Of a DNA stretch of 64,000 bases, positions 25,916 through 36,551 are shown piece by piece. Under the pieces are notes generated by a model that saw only the letters and a list, made by a program, of their open reading frames with translations, had not been told where the DNA came from and searched no databases. Positions within the stretch are counted from its first letter, which is position 1, and each line of letters starts with the position of its first letter. This stretch comes from Diphasiastrum complanatum (Eukaryota; Streptophyta; Lycopodiopsida; Lycopodiales; Lycopodiaceae): the NCBI GenBank assembly GCA_029204225.1, contig CM055112.1, positions 45,534,632 to 45,598,631 on the forward strand. The letters run 5' to 3'. Made by a program: the position numbers and the translations under genes.

Positions 25916-26279
25916 TAATCTAGTGATCTACAAAAGATCTAGCTCACAAACCTAAGAATCAATCTTCACACTAATGACTAGTCATCAAGGGATTAGATTC
26001 TCTATAGAAAATGCTTGATTTTGCACCAAAAATCACTCAAATTGTGTATGTGAGTCAAATTCTACAAATTTTTGAAATTTCTCAGTCAAAACTGGAGATG
26101 TATTCCTCACACGTGTGAAAAGAGTTCCTACAGCCCACAACAAAATCTGGACCAAAAATTTTGAGGATAGCTATCAAATCCAACTCGCTACACAAAATTT
26201 GACTAGTTTCCAAAAAACTGCTAATTTTGGCTTTGATTTGGATTGACCCTATCAATTTCAACAAAACCTCTTGTACTAG

Positions 26280-26291
26280 GCTCTGATACCA
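26280..26291 (-). promoter_or_regulatory. Minus-strand copia primer-binding site
   Basis: GCTCTGATACCA is the reverse complement of TGGTATCAGAGC. It places the 5' LTR of a minus-strand element to the right, starting TGTGCAAAAGG at 26292, and its leader and gag remnant to the left. Confidence 0.75.
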
Positions 26292-27110
26292 TGTGCAAAA
26301 GGTACAAAAAGGACCAAGAGTGGATCCTAATCTGATCCTCAAGAGGGATTGGTTGTTAGATTACTTGATCTATCAATCTACTTCAGATTAAGATCAATCT
26401 AGATCAATTCTAGACACAAAATCCTAACAAGAACAATTATTAATTGAAGGTAAGTGTAATTTATGGTTTCACACGTGTGAAAAACTGTCTGAGTACGGAC
26501 TCCAACCTGAAAATCAAGTACACATTGATAGAACCTCAAAACAATCAAAACAAATGTAGACAAATGGAGAGAATCACTCAAAATTGCTTCCAAAACCAAG
26601 ATTGGTGTCTCACATTGATTATGGCCAAATGTGGCTCTATATATACAATAAGTGGGAGCTCATGGTACTGATCATCCCTATTATCCCACATGTGTGAAGG
26701 TGCTTTGTCATATGATGATTCATCATGCAAAACTGACACTTGGACAAAACCTTCTATTTTGAGCACTTTTGGTCCATTTTCCTTCTATATGGAGATCTAC
26801 TTGGAAATCTTCTAGAAGTCAAAATTCGCCTACTTCAGCTTATTCCACACATGTGAGCTGTCCTCTACACATGGGATATGACACCTAACCAAAGGATCTG
26901 GCTCATGCAATCAATAGATTGATGCCATGTGTCATATGTCTAGAAAACTAGTTTTTGGCCTTTTTAGCCACTAGAACTTGAATTAAATCATATGTACAAC
27001 CTATATGATTATGGTACATGACAAGTACACTATTTTAACACGTGGGAACAGGCTCCACACATGTGTAATCATCCTATATACATGATTTTTGGCCTCTACC
27101 AAGCTTATTT
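26292..27110 (-). repeat. Probable LTR of the minus-strand copia remnant
   Basis: Begins next to the PBS. It carries CACACGTGTG at 26470-26479, related CACATGTGTG words near 26685 and 27055, and a TATATA word near 26638-26645. The outer end is not defined: I place it just before the plus-oriented LTR that starts near 27114. Base composition and the palindromes match other LTRs in the window. Confidence 0.45.
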
Positions 27111-27113
27111 TTG

Positions 27114-27721
27114 CATTTTTCACATTTGGCATATTGAGGCCAAAACTCGTCTTAGACTTAGAGATTGACTTTTCAAAGTTCATTAGTCTAAATGTCATTT
27201 GAATAAACACTTTTTGAATTTTGAGAAAGTTAGAATGCGAGTTTGAGTAGATTCAAATTTGAATAGTTGGGTACATCGAATCTAGACCCAAAAGTAGTAG
27301 GGTTAGCATTTTGGTGGGAAAGCCAAGTGGCCAAATAGGATTTGGACCTGTTATAAAAGGATGTAACTCGTGGAGAGAGCTATCTTCTCTACTCTCTATC
27401 TCATTTCATGCTTATACATGGTTCTTTTGGGTTCTACTATCCATTGGTGCACTATCTTGGTGATAGCTTGCAATTCTGTGTGTAGAATGATCATTTATTG
27501 CTATTTTTGGATCCACACGTGTGAAATATAGTAGCTTGCTGGTTTTGTACGGACAACAACAATACTTTATGATTTCATTCAAGTTTTATCAAGTTCTATT
27601 AGTGTTTGCATCTATGTGTAGATGCTGATTTTTCTACATTGGTGGGATTGGTAGTGTATTTCTCTTTCTAACCAAAGATCATTTAAGTGGATTGGATCTT
27701 AAGGATCTCAAATCCTTCACA
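27114..27721 (+). repeat. Plus-oriented solo or truncated LTR, same family as 58552-59181
   Basis: Shares long blocks with the LTR at 58.55-59.18 kb: GAGGCCAAAACTC, CCAAGTGGCCAAATAGG, GGTTCTACTATCCATTGGTG and ATCCTTCACA at the end. It has TATAAAA at 27352-27358 and CACACGTGTG at 27514-27523, 162 bp downstream. The first roughly 20 bp of the LTR are not recognisable here, so it is truncated or diverged at its left end. Confidence 0.65.
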
Positions 27722-30040
27722 AGATACACTTGAGATATTATTCTTCATGAGCTTATTCTTAGATTTATAAAAAGTTCTGTTTTGTGCACTAACATTGTGC
27801 GTTTAGATAAATTAATTTGTTATGAAGACTTTTATTGGATACTTTATATGCAAACTAAAACATCATTATAAAGTATTGAAAATATCTAGATGACAATTGA
27901 AATATGAATATTTTATTGAGTTATTATTCAAGTACATATAACAAAATCTCAACGAAAACTACATTAGCTATATGAATTTTGACCTCCTTTTTTGTTTGTG
28001 ATATTTTTTAAAACTATATGAAATTTGCAATGGACATAATTTTATAGTTTCTAATTAATGTATTTTTAAAAATATGGTATATGCATTTTGAAAATTTTAA
28101 AAACACAAAAATCTTTCCCTTAAAAAAATATTTTTACGCAAAAATATAATTTTATTTTTAATACGCTGATTTTTTAGAGTTTTTGAGGGAATCTTCTTAG
28201 GAGAAACCTTTTCAATTACCCACTCAATAAGTTTAAACCCATTGCACAGCGCTTATCATAAAAAAATGAGAGAATTTTTTTTTGTTACAACAACGTGTAG
28301 GTTTAGGGGGGATTTTGATGTAGGACCTTTAGTTCTCGGAAGGATGGTAGCCTGTTGTTGTCCAGTGGTATAGTAGCACATGTTCTATTATATCTATTCA
28401 ATCCAAGTGTGGTATTTGTTTGATCATAGTAGCAAAATTGTAAATGGTTTGTCTAATATTTGGATAGTGGAGATTAGTGCAATCATTCAATGCCTAGATC
28501 TAATATTTGAATCATGTTTTTCACATGCACTTCATTTGATTGGGAGCAATTTGTTGTCAATTGGCTTGTAAGGAGCTATAGCAATGAGATTTAATGAAAA
28601 TATGTCACCAAAGTTTTTACTTGAAACTCTGAGTAATTGTGTTATATCAACCTTGAAGGTTCAAGCTAAGAAAATGTTCATCTTTAATAGATCTCAATTC
28701 CTCGTGTTTTAGACAGACTTTATGTTTTAGCCAGAATTCATCAAACTATTTTTGGAGTAGATATGATCTTTTGGAATGTTATAGCTAGTACATATTCCAA
28801 GCTTAGGAGAAAAAACTTCCTTGTGGCTAAGCCTTCAACTAATTGAAGCCCTGAAGCATTACAAGCGGCTCCTGATTGGCCAAGTTAAAGCCAAATCAAT
28901 TTTCAGCTTTCCATAAAAAGGCCCTCCTAAAGAAGCTGTTTTTGATGCTATAATCAACCTTGCAATTTGAATCTCTATTAATTCACCTACTCTGACACAA
29001 ATCAAAGGCCTTGCATGCTAGGTTCCATAGGATAAGGAATTGTTCATCAATTGGAGTTCGTTCAAGCTTCCATTGATGCAGAGGATCGATGACAAAAACT
29101 TCAAATGGAGCTTTCTTAGACTAGTATTCTTATTCCATGTAAGATTCTAGAATCATAAGCAATCTAAATCAACCAACAATAATTTCACAATCCTACTAAT
29201 CTTAAAAGAAGAAGATGGATAGCTGAAACATGAACTCTTGAGAAACATATTGAAGTTAACAATAACAAACGTAATCTACCAGTTCAATATCATGGGTGTG
29301 CGCTATATGCATCATGTAGGCAATGTGTATAGCATGCCATTATGTTAGTGTGATTCAATAGATTGATATATTATTGATGGCATTGAATTGTCATTTAACA
29401 TCAAATTGTAGCAATTATTGGATTATATTAGTTAAGCCTACATTAAAATATTGATGGTAATAAATGTGTTATAATCTTCCTATGTTATGAAAATATTAGT
29501 TATTGTACTGAATTTTACAAAATGTAGCCATGGAAATTTTGAAGATATGTTTTGTACTTTCACACAAAGCAAATAAGAGAGGGATAAGGGTCATTGAGGG
29601 TATTCCTACAATGTGCCTCCAAATACTTCATCAAGCATAATGTGGGTTCTAAAAATCTTATCAATGGTAAATCAATCATGCCACATGGCAGAAGCGCAGA
29701 GAATCTATGCAGCCCAGGAACAACTATGGTCCATGAATGCATCCCATATGGCAAAACTGCTCGACTATTTGGGTCCACAAACATGTATGTCCATGACTTT
29801 ATGCTACATGGCACAAATTTAGCATAGAGCTTTAACATGTGGAGATGGCACAAACCTAGTATAGAGCTTGAATATCTGGGGCCGGCCTGGAAGAGAGGGA
29901 ACGCGCATTATGGCTATGGAGCAACACATGTAGCCATTTTCGGCCAGGGGTGGGCCCCAATGGGGAAGTGAAAATTTGTCATATAGCTAGCTGGACCTGG
30001 ATGATGGATCCCTCCCTTCTTAGATTAGTGTCTTTGCTGG
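27722..30040. other. AT-rich interval with no recognised gene
   Basis: About 2.3 kb upstream of GSTU. One imperfect 39-bp repeat is visible at about 29808-29846 and 29847-29880 (TGGCACAAA...AGAGCTT). Plus-strand text near 28740-28790 (ARIHQTIFGVDMIFWNVIA) faintly resembles a pentatricopeptide-repeat protein exon but is surrounded by stops, so I do not call it. Confidence 0.3.
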
Positions 30041-30055
30041 GTATATAGATATAAT
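30041..30055 (+). promoter_or_regulatory. Candidate TATA box of the GSTU gene
   Basis: GTATATAGATATAAT lies about 130 bp upstream of the ATG at 30181. A purine-rich (GAA)n-like stretch (about 30100-30162) lies between them and would be in the 5' untranslated region. Confidence 0.5.
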
Positions 30056-30087
30056 ATGCACTTCCGAGATGAGATGAACGAGCGTGC

Positions 30088-30162
30088 TTGTTGGAATTGA
30101 AAGAAGAAGAAGAAGAAGAAGAAAAGAGGAATTGGAAGAAGAGGAAGAGGAAGAGGGAGGAG
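30088..30162 (+). repeat. Purine-rich GAA/GAG tract in the GSTU 5' leader
   Basis: Imperfect GAAGAA and GAGGAAGAG runs just upstream of the start codon. Such tracts are common in plant 5' untranslated regions. Here it keeps an upstream reading frame open, which can mislead start prediction. Confidence 0.6.
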
Positions 30163-30180
30163 GTAATATTAATCACGTCG

Positions 30181-31096
30181 ATGGATCATGAGCACATAAC
30201 TCTCTTGTCACTCCCCCCCAGCCCATTTGCGATGAGTGTGAAGATGGCTTTGGCAGAGAAAGGGATCAAGTATGAGGTGTTCGAGGAAGAAGCTGCCACT
30301 TTCCCTGTTGTGAAGACTGATCTTCTGCTTCGCTCTAATCCTGTTCACAAGCAAGTGCCCGTGCTCATTCACCGCGGCTTGCCTGTTGCAGAATCGCTGG
30401 TCATTCTGGAATACATCGAACAAACTTGGCCAGCTTCAGATGAGCTTGATCTTAGAAAAGCGCTTCTTCCTCAGTCTCCTTATGAACGATCCGTGGCTCA
30501 ATTTTGGGCAGATTTTTGCAATAAAAAGGTACTACCTTAATTTCATCATCAGAGCTACGGGGCAACAAAACAAATCTGCGTTTTTATTCTAGCAATGTAT
30601 AGATCGTACATTTGGAGCTACAGTATTATAATAGTCTAACAGTTAATTAGCTGATCGATGTTTCACGAATTAGCTCCACTGAATATGACCAGCGTTTTCA
30701 TTAGTTTTTTTTCCTGTTATATTGCAGTTCTGGGAAACGAGTTTGCTGATTATGAAAAAGCTAGATGGTGAGCAAATTCAAGCATGGAATGATACAGCTC
30801 AATTATACATCACTCTGGATAGAGAAATGAGCAAACTTCCGTATGGGAAACCCTTCTTTTTTGGGGAGCATCTAACCATTCCGGATCTAGTCCTGGCTCC
30901 TCTGGTATCATGGATAACAGTTTATGAAGGTCTTGCAAACCGCAAGTTCCCTGATGCTAAGGAATGCCCAAGATTGGCCGAGTGGTTAGATGCCATCAGC
31001 ATGCATCCGAATGTGAAATGCTCCATTGCCGATCCGAGGATGCTGTTGGACAACGCCATTCGCTTTCAGCAGCGGCTGCGAGACAAAGCTATCTAA
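30181..31096 (+). CDS. GSTU: Tau-class glutathione S-transferase, 238 aa, two exons
   Basis: Cytosolic enzyme that conjugates glutathione to electrophiles, used by plants in stress and xenobiotic metabolism. Exon 1 is 30181-30528 and exon 2 is 30728-31096, with a phase-0 GT-AG intron of 199 bp. The exon 1 end WADFCNKK sits at the intron position conserved in tau GSTs. The N-terminal thioredoxin-fold domain has PSPF with the likely catalytic Ser at residue 14, NPVHKQVPVLIH with the cis-Pro loop, and ESL contacting glutathione. The alpha-helical C-terminal domain includes FFFGEHLTIPDLVLAPLVSW. I chose ATG 30181 because it opens directly into the conserved strand. An upstream in-frame ATG at 30088 would add a Lys/Glu-rich run from the purine tract. 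Length is normal for the class and no damage is visible. No GST neighbour in the window. Confidence 0.92.
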
Positions 31097-31099
31097 GCA

Positions 31100-31853
31100 A
31101 AAATGAACAAGAGGGAGCAGGCAAACGCGGAGAGTTTGTTCTGACATTTCAATTTCCACTACGAATTACTAGTTTGTGGATGCAAAATTCTTTAATAATC
31201 ATGCAATTTCATGATTATGAATATATGCAATTATTGTGAATTTTATGTGCTGAATTAGACACGACTAAATTTTGTTGTGCTGTCAGCACTGATTTATGTA
31301 CTTGATTTTCATAATGTGAAAACCATTGATACTTGGATAGTAAGTGTTGCTTGGTGTCATGAGTTTTAGATTGTTTGTCAATATTCCAAATAGTAAGTGA
31401 CTTAAACCCATACTCGGCTCCATAATGTCGGATGCATGAAATATTCTCATATAAGTCATGCTTGCTCGATCACACTATGGTTGAACCAGATCATGGCCTC
31501 TGCCATGGTGTATGTCCTGACTCCTAAAGATATGCAATTAGACAACACAAAATAAGTGCATGGTCCATGTTCATCCTCTCCTTTGAGACTTTGTAAGAGA
31601 AACACTCCTAGTAAATGAATGTGATAGGAGAATACATGAAACCTGCACAAAGTCAAATGACATCCCTTTCGTCCTCTATACACGAGAGTACGAAAGTGAA
31701 TGCCACAACCCTGTAAAGGCAAAGGGGCAGTACAAGTTTTAGTCCTTGCCCAATGGTACGTTGCCACATGCCTCGATACAACTAGAAATTGTAGCATTCC
31801 ATGTAGATTAATATGCATGCCTCTTTATACATTACTCCTGATTCAGAATGAAT

Positions 31854-31855
<2 letters not shown>
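31100..31855. other. GSTU 3' flank, no further gene seen
   Basis: Contains AATAAT and AATATA words that could serve polyadenylation within 150 bp of the stop. No convincing coding region; a minus-strand frame of 120 codons (31818-31456) is not recognised. Confidence 0.35.

Positions 31856-31858
<3 letters not shown>

Positions 31859-31924
<66 letters not shown>
31859..31924. repeat. (CT)n microsatellite
   Basis: About 33 uninterrupted CT units, directly before a truncated copia fragment. Confidence 0.95.
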
Positions 31925-31929
<5 letters not shown>

Positions 31930-31948
31930 ATTAACCTCATCTACTTAA

Positions 31949-32880
31949 AAAGCATATGATTATTTTTGAGCTTGAAGGAATCAAGAGAGAATTTTCTTGT
32001 GCTTATTCTCCATCTCAAAATGGGGTTGTCGAAAGGAAAAATAGATCCTTATGTGAATGTGCTAAAGCAATTCGAATTGAAGCTTCTATGCCTATTGAAT
32101 TTTGGGGAGAAGCAATAAATTGTGCAAATTATTTGTGCAATAGACTACCTCACAATACTCCTGCAGGAAGATCACCATATGAAGTCTTATTCAAGAAGAA
32201 GCCTAACGTTGATCACCTTAGAGTTTTGGAATGTACTTGCTTTGTACATATTCCCTTGGAAACAAGGAGAAAAGATGATCCAAATTCAAGCAAAGGGATC
32301 GTGGTTGGGTATTCATCCAACAAGAAGGCATATAGAATTTATGTTCCCTCTACCTCAATCACAATTGAGAGTAGAGATGTTATATTCCATGTGAACCAGA
32401 AATACATCTTTGATGAGGCCGAGATCAAAGAGTCTTAAAAAGGTTCTCCTATTATCTCTCATGAAGATTATCATGGAGGGATGGGGCCGAGAATTGAGGA
32501 GGAGTAACCTCGAATCTTCTCGCCTAGAAGATCACTAAGAGAAAGATTCGAGCCTAAGAGGCTCTCATATGGTGAAAAAGGCAAACAAATGGAACTTGAT
32601 TCCACTAGTTATGCATATTTTATCTCACATGAAGAGCCAAAGGACGTCCAAGAGGCACTCAACTCAAAAGAATGGTTTTTAGCCATGAAGCAGAAATATG
32701 ATGCATTGATCACCAACAAGACATGGGAGCTTGTGGATCTTCCATCCAACAAGCATACTATTGGTTGCAAATGGGTTTTTCAAGTCAAATATAATCAAGT
32801 TAATCAACAAATATAAGGCAAGACTTTGTGCAAAGGGCTTTGCCCAAATTCATGGACTTGATTATGAAGAGAACCCCTCG
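31949..32880 (+). pseudogene. Copia fragment: integrase end to RT start
   Basis: The frame opens with GIKREFSCAYSPSQNGVVER, containing the last integrase Glu. It runs through CANYLCNRLP, PYEVLFKKKPNVDHLRVLEC and SRDVIFHVN. After stops near 32436 and 32505 come LNSKEWFLAMKQKYDALITN, IGCKWVFQVKYN and KARLCAKGFAQIHGLDYEE, the beginning of RT. It is cut off on both sides: left by the microsatellite, right near 32875 where the sequence becomes unrelated. Resembles the Copia-1/Copia-2 lineage. Confidence 0.8.
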
Positions 32881-33130
32881 AACAGTGCTGTTATGGATAG
32901 TGCGCTGATGGTTGTGTCATCATGCCCGATAGATCACGCTAAGCAGGACCACCATATATGGATTGCAAAAATGTTGATTTATGCTAGATAGCAGCAATCG
33001 CTGGTGATGTGTTAGAAATGGTCGAATGCTGGTTTGAATGTGTAACACCCTGGTGCATTTATTCATAGGGAAAAGTAGTAGGTACATTGATGAAAAAGAT
33101 ATATACACCCCGAAGGGGAAGTTTAAAGAA
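32881..33130. other. Junction between copia fragment and REL element
   Basis: No coding signal. It probably contains the 3' untranslated end of the minus-strand REL element, but its end and any poly(A) or target duplication were not resolved. Confidence 0.3.
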
Positions 33131-34724
33131 AAGTAGTCTCAAACAAGAGCAAAGCTTGCAGTAAAGCTAAGATTAATCCAAATCTTGGTATTAAAAATAA
33201 CAGTGCATAAACTATGATGATGTCTGTGGGAGTCTGCCAACTGACTGCAGCAGATCGAAAAAGTGAAGAGGTGGTGAGTCGGCTAATGAAGGGAGATGAG
33301 ATGTAGCAGACCCAGCCACTGTCGCCCGTTGTAGAATAGATAGGGCCTGAGCATATTGCAGGGCAATGGAAACACGTTGTTTGAAGGAAGCCACGAGAAT
33401 AGAACCAGGAATACCTTGACGCACTGTCGCCTGATGAGAACACATGCGAAGAAAATCCTCAAAGCGTCGATGCAAGGTGCCATAAGTCTCAATAGCCAAA
33501 GGAAGGAAAGCATCAGTGGGGTGCCTGTCGGAGTAGTTTTTTTCCTTCTCTTGTGCTGCGACGCCTGCCGCTTCTCCTGGTGTGAAGGTAGAGACGGGTG
33601 GGATCAGCAACAACAATCTGCCAAAGTACGAAGCCCATTCCGAGAGAGGACAATGTCAACACGCCTGCGAGAGGAGTGGGACACGGAAGAAGAAAGGACA
33701 AGAGACTGTTCTCTGAGGACATGGAAACCTCCATCTCTGGCTATAGCGGCCGCTGCATCTCTGACAACATCATGCGTAGGTGTGCGCTCACTCCCAAAAG
33801 GACATCGAAGGAGGTGGATAGCAAGAGCATCAATAGGGTGACCACAAACACACCTGGAGAGACCCAAGGTAGAAGGATGAGAAAGCCCCAAGCGAAGACA
33901 AAGTGCAGTGGTAAAGATGGCCGAAGACAACCGGAAGGAAGGGATAACAGGCCGAGCTGACAGCCATGCTCCGACACCAGGACCCGCACAAGAAAGTAGC
34001 CGAGATCGATGCAACGCCGAAGGAGCCTTAGAGAGCATGCTGGAAAGGGTAGGCTTGTGTACGTGCTCCAAGAGGGTCTCTTGCAGGTGATCTGAGCTGA
34101 AAGTGAGGAGTTGCTCAAAAGGAGGAAGACAAGCTTGGGCAAAGAGGGGGAGGAGCTCTCGCACAGCGATGAGGAGGTTCTGGAAAGACAGAAAACCACT
34201 ATCCACATGAGCAATGCAATCCGCCAAGAGAGGGCGAAAGCCAGAAAGGAACCGAGAAGACAAAGTAGGGGCGACAAAAGCCCAGCTCCCAAGAAAAGCT
34301 GCAGGTGCAGAAGGAACCGTAGAGAGAGACCCACACCTCCACAAGAAATGGGTAACCAAGCCTGGTTCCGAGCTAAAAGGGTCTCCACACCATCCAAAGA
34401 ACCAGGGCCCAAAAGGCGGCCAAAAACATCCATAAGAGAGCTGTCAAAGGAAGATAGAAGATGCAAAAAGTTCGGATTAGGGGGATAAAGCAAGACGTAA
34501 AGATGTCAAACGTGCCCTGAGTGTCGCCCAACTGGGGAAGCAAATCAGAATGAGCAACATCCTCCTGGAGAGCCTCACCAAGAAAAGCAAAGTTGAAGAA
34601 AGCAGACCCAAAAGGAACACCCAGAACTCGAATGCCATCTGAAGGAGTGAGGAAACCTTGAGGAGGAACAAAGTCCAGGGGAAGACCTGCTGGAGACCAT
34701 ACTAAACACTTGCGGGGCTGAATT
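33131..34724 (-). mobile_element. REL-type non-LTR retrotransposon, C-terminal half
   Basis: Minus-strand continuation of the element at 41157-42900, separated from it by Copia-2. After the RT palm come the thumb region (DGIRVLGVPFGS near 34650-34610) and a Cys-His motif CVCGHPIDALAIHLLRC near 33855-33800. Then a restriction-like endonuclease signature follows: RRRVDIVLSRNGLRTLAD near 33660-33610 and, in another frame, AAQEKEKNYSD near 33555-33525, with PLAIETYGTLHRRFEDFLR after it. The stop is at 33212-33214. Frames change several times, so it is a pseudogene. This domain order (RT, CCHC, REL) is that of R2-group elements rather than the L1/RTE elements usual in plants. Confidence 0.75.
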
Positions 34725-35379
34725 TGTGAAAATTGTCAACATTTCCTAGCTAGTTTGAGGCCTAAATTGGCTAAAATTGTAGATAGTTTTGGTTCTGGAG
34801 TTTCACACGTGTGAACCAGGCCACAATGTTTTTATTTACTGTATTTTTTCAGTATGATGAAGTGTCAAACTTCATACCCTTCAAAATGAGACCATTTTGA
34901 TGTATTTTGGTCATATAAGCCATTTTTAGCTATTTTTCCTATATAGGGAATATCTAGGGTCAAGTACCTTCTAGAGAGAGGAGAGAGAGTCATCTTCCTC
35001 ATCCATAAATAGTAGGGAAGTCGTGGAGAACAGGTTGGAGAAACCTTTTGTATGCTTCATTGAGATCAATAGATCATTGTCATTGTTTCTTCCTCCATTG
35101 AGAGCATTGTTGTGTGTATTGTCTTCAAGCTATTGTGTATGATCTTAGGTGCTTTCCAAAAGTGGTAGGCTGATGTATTATGGACTGTATAATGCTATTT
35201 TGGGCCGCACTTGATGTTTATGGAAGTTTCCATTTGTGATAAATGCTTTTTGATCAAGTTCTTTGCATTCTAGGTAGCATAGAATGTGTTGCCAATTCCT
35301 AGCTTATGTAGTTTGGAGTGCAAGCATTCAAGCCAATGATCTTGGAGTTTAGATCCACTTAGGATCTGTATTTTTCACA
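34725..35379 (+). repeat. Copia-2 5' LTR
   Basis: Starts TGTGAAAATTGTCAAC, ends GTATTTTTCACA. CACACGTGTG is at 34804-34813 and a TATATAG core at 34940-34946, so here the palindrome is upstream of the TATA box. Confidence 0.95.
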
Positions 35380-35391
35380 TGGTATCAGAGC
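35380..35391 (+). promoter_or_regulatory. Copia-2 primer-binding site
   Basis: TGGTATCAGAGC directly follows the LTR, matching the initiator methionine tRNA end used by copia elements. A leader of about 1.16 kb separates it from the gag-pol ATG. Confidence 0.9.
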
Positions 35392-36551
35392 TGGTTGGCT
35401 TCTATTTACAGTAAGTATTCCATTTTTGGTGATATTTGGATGTTTGATCAAGTTCTAGCATGATTTTGCATTGCTTTGTTGATCAAATCTTACTAACCTT
35501 TGTTTTGTGAGTTGAACTTGTGGATCAAAAGCATATTTCAGGTCTATTGAAGATCAGAGGCTGAAAAGAAACTATTTTGGATCAGATCATAACACCTAAT
35601 CATTTGTGATTGTGAGGCTTGTGCATATTCAATACTAACAATGTTCTTTTCAATCCTATTGTTGACAATCTCCATTCTTGGATGAACACTCTCCTTAAGT
35701 GGATGAAACTTCTCCTTAAGTGGATGACAAATGCTCTTTTGAGTGAGTTGTAATTCTCCTAAAGGCTGAGCAAAGCTCCCATTTGGATGAAAGATCCCCT
35801 TTTTTGGGTGAACATATTGTAAGCTCCATTGTGAAGAGCATATTGTAAAGATTGTCATCAATTTTGGCATAAATTTTGGTGTACTTTGTTGAGCATGTAA
35901 GTAACTCTCCTTATGTAATTTGATTGGAGCATTTGCTGGAAGGTGTTAACCATTATGCAAGTGTGTTTTCAGGTTCTTAACAGGTTGAGGAACATTCTCA
36001 TGTGAAGTGATCTTAGATCTACATCTAAACACCAAGATTTGACAAGATAGTGAAGCTAGTCTTGTGATTCACTAAGTGTGCTCATTCATTCACCTCTAAA
36101 TCTTGTATTTATCACTTGCTGGAGTTTATAAACTTTTAGAAGTGTGGTTTACATGTGGTTTTACAGGTTGAATCAATATCTTAGTGTGTTGATCATATGT
36201 TGATCAAGTTTGTTCATTACTAGGTAATCTTGGCATCCTAGTTTTGGGTATTTTCTAAGAATGCAAGTAACTCTTCACACCATAACTTGATTTGGTCACT
36301 TGCTGGAAAGTTTGAGAGCTTAAGCAAGAGTGTGTTCAGGTTGGTTTGATTTTGTAATCCATTCTTAGTGTGTGCAAAGTGTTGCATGTGTTTCAATCTT
36401 CCTTTCTATGCTTGGAAACCATCTAGGTTCAAGATAGAAGTGTTTTAGGGTCCTAAATCTTCATAGATCTCTTTATCTATCATTTGTTGAGAGAAAAGTG
36501 AGTGCTAAGTGCTTTAGGACAGAACCTAAAAGTTGAAGAAACATTAGAATC

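Noticed and set aside
28380-28800. Possible pentatricopeptide-repeat exon
   Set aside because: Only one short stretch looks similar. Stops surround it and no 35-residue periodicity could be shown.
30088-30180. Upstream ATG of the GSTU frame
   Set aside because: Adds a Lys/Glu-rich run from the purine tract. Tau GSTs begin just before the first beta strand, which fits ATG 30181.
33598-34488. Plus-strand frames rich in Arg and Lys across the REL element
   Set aside because: Shadows of the minus-strand REL coding region, which carries recognisable RT and nuclease motifs.
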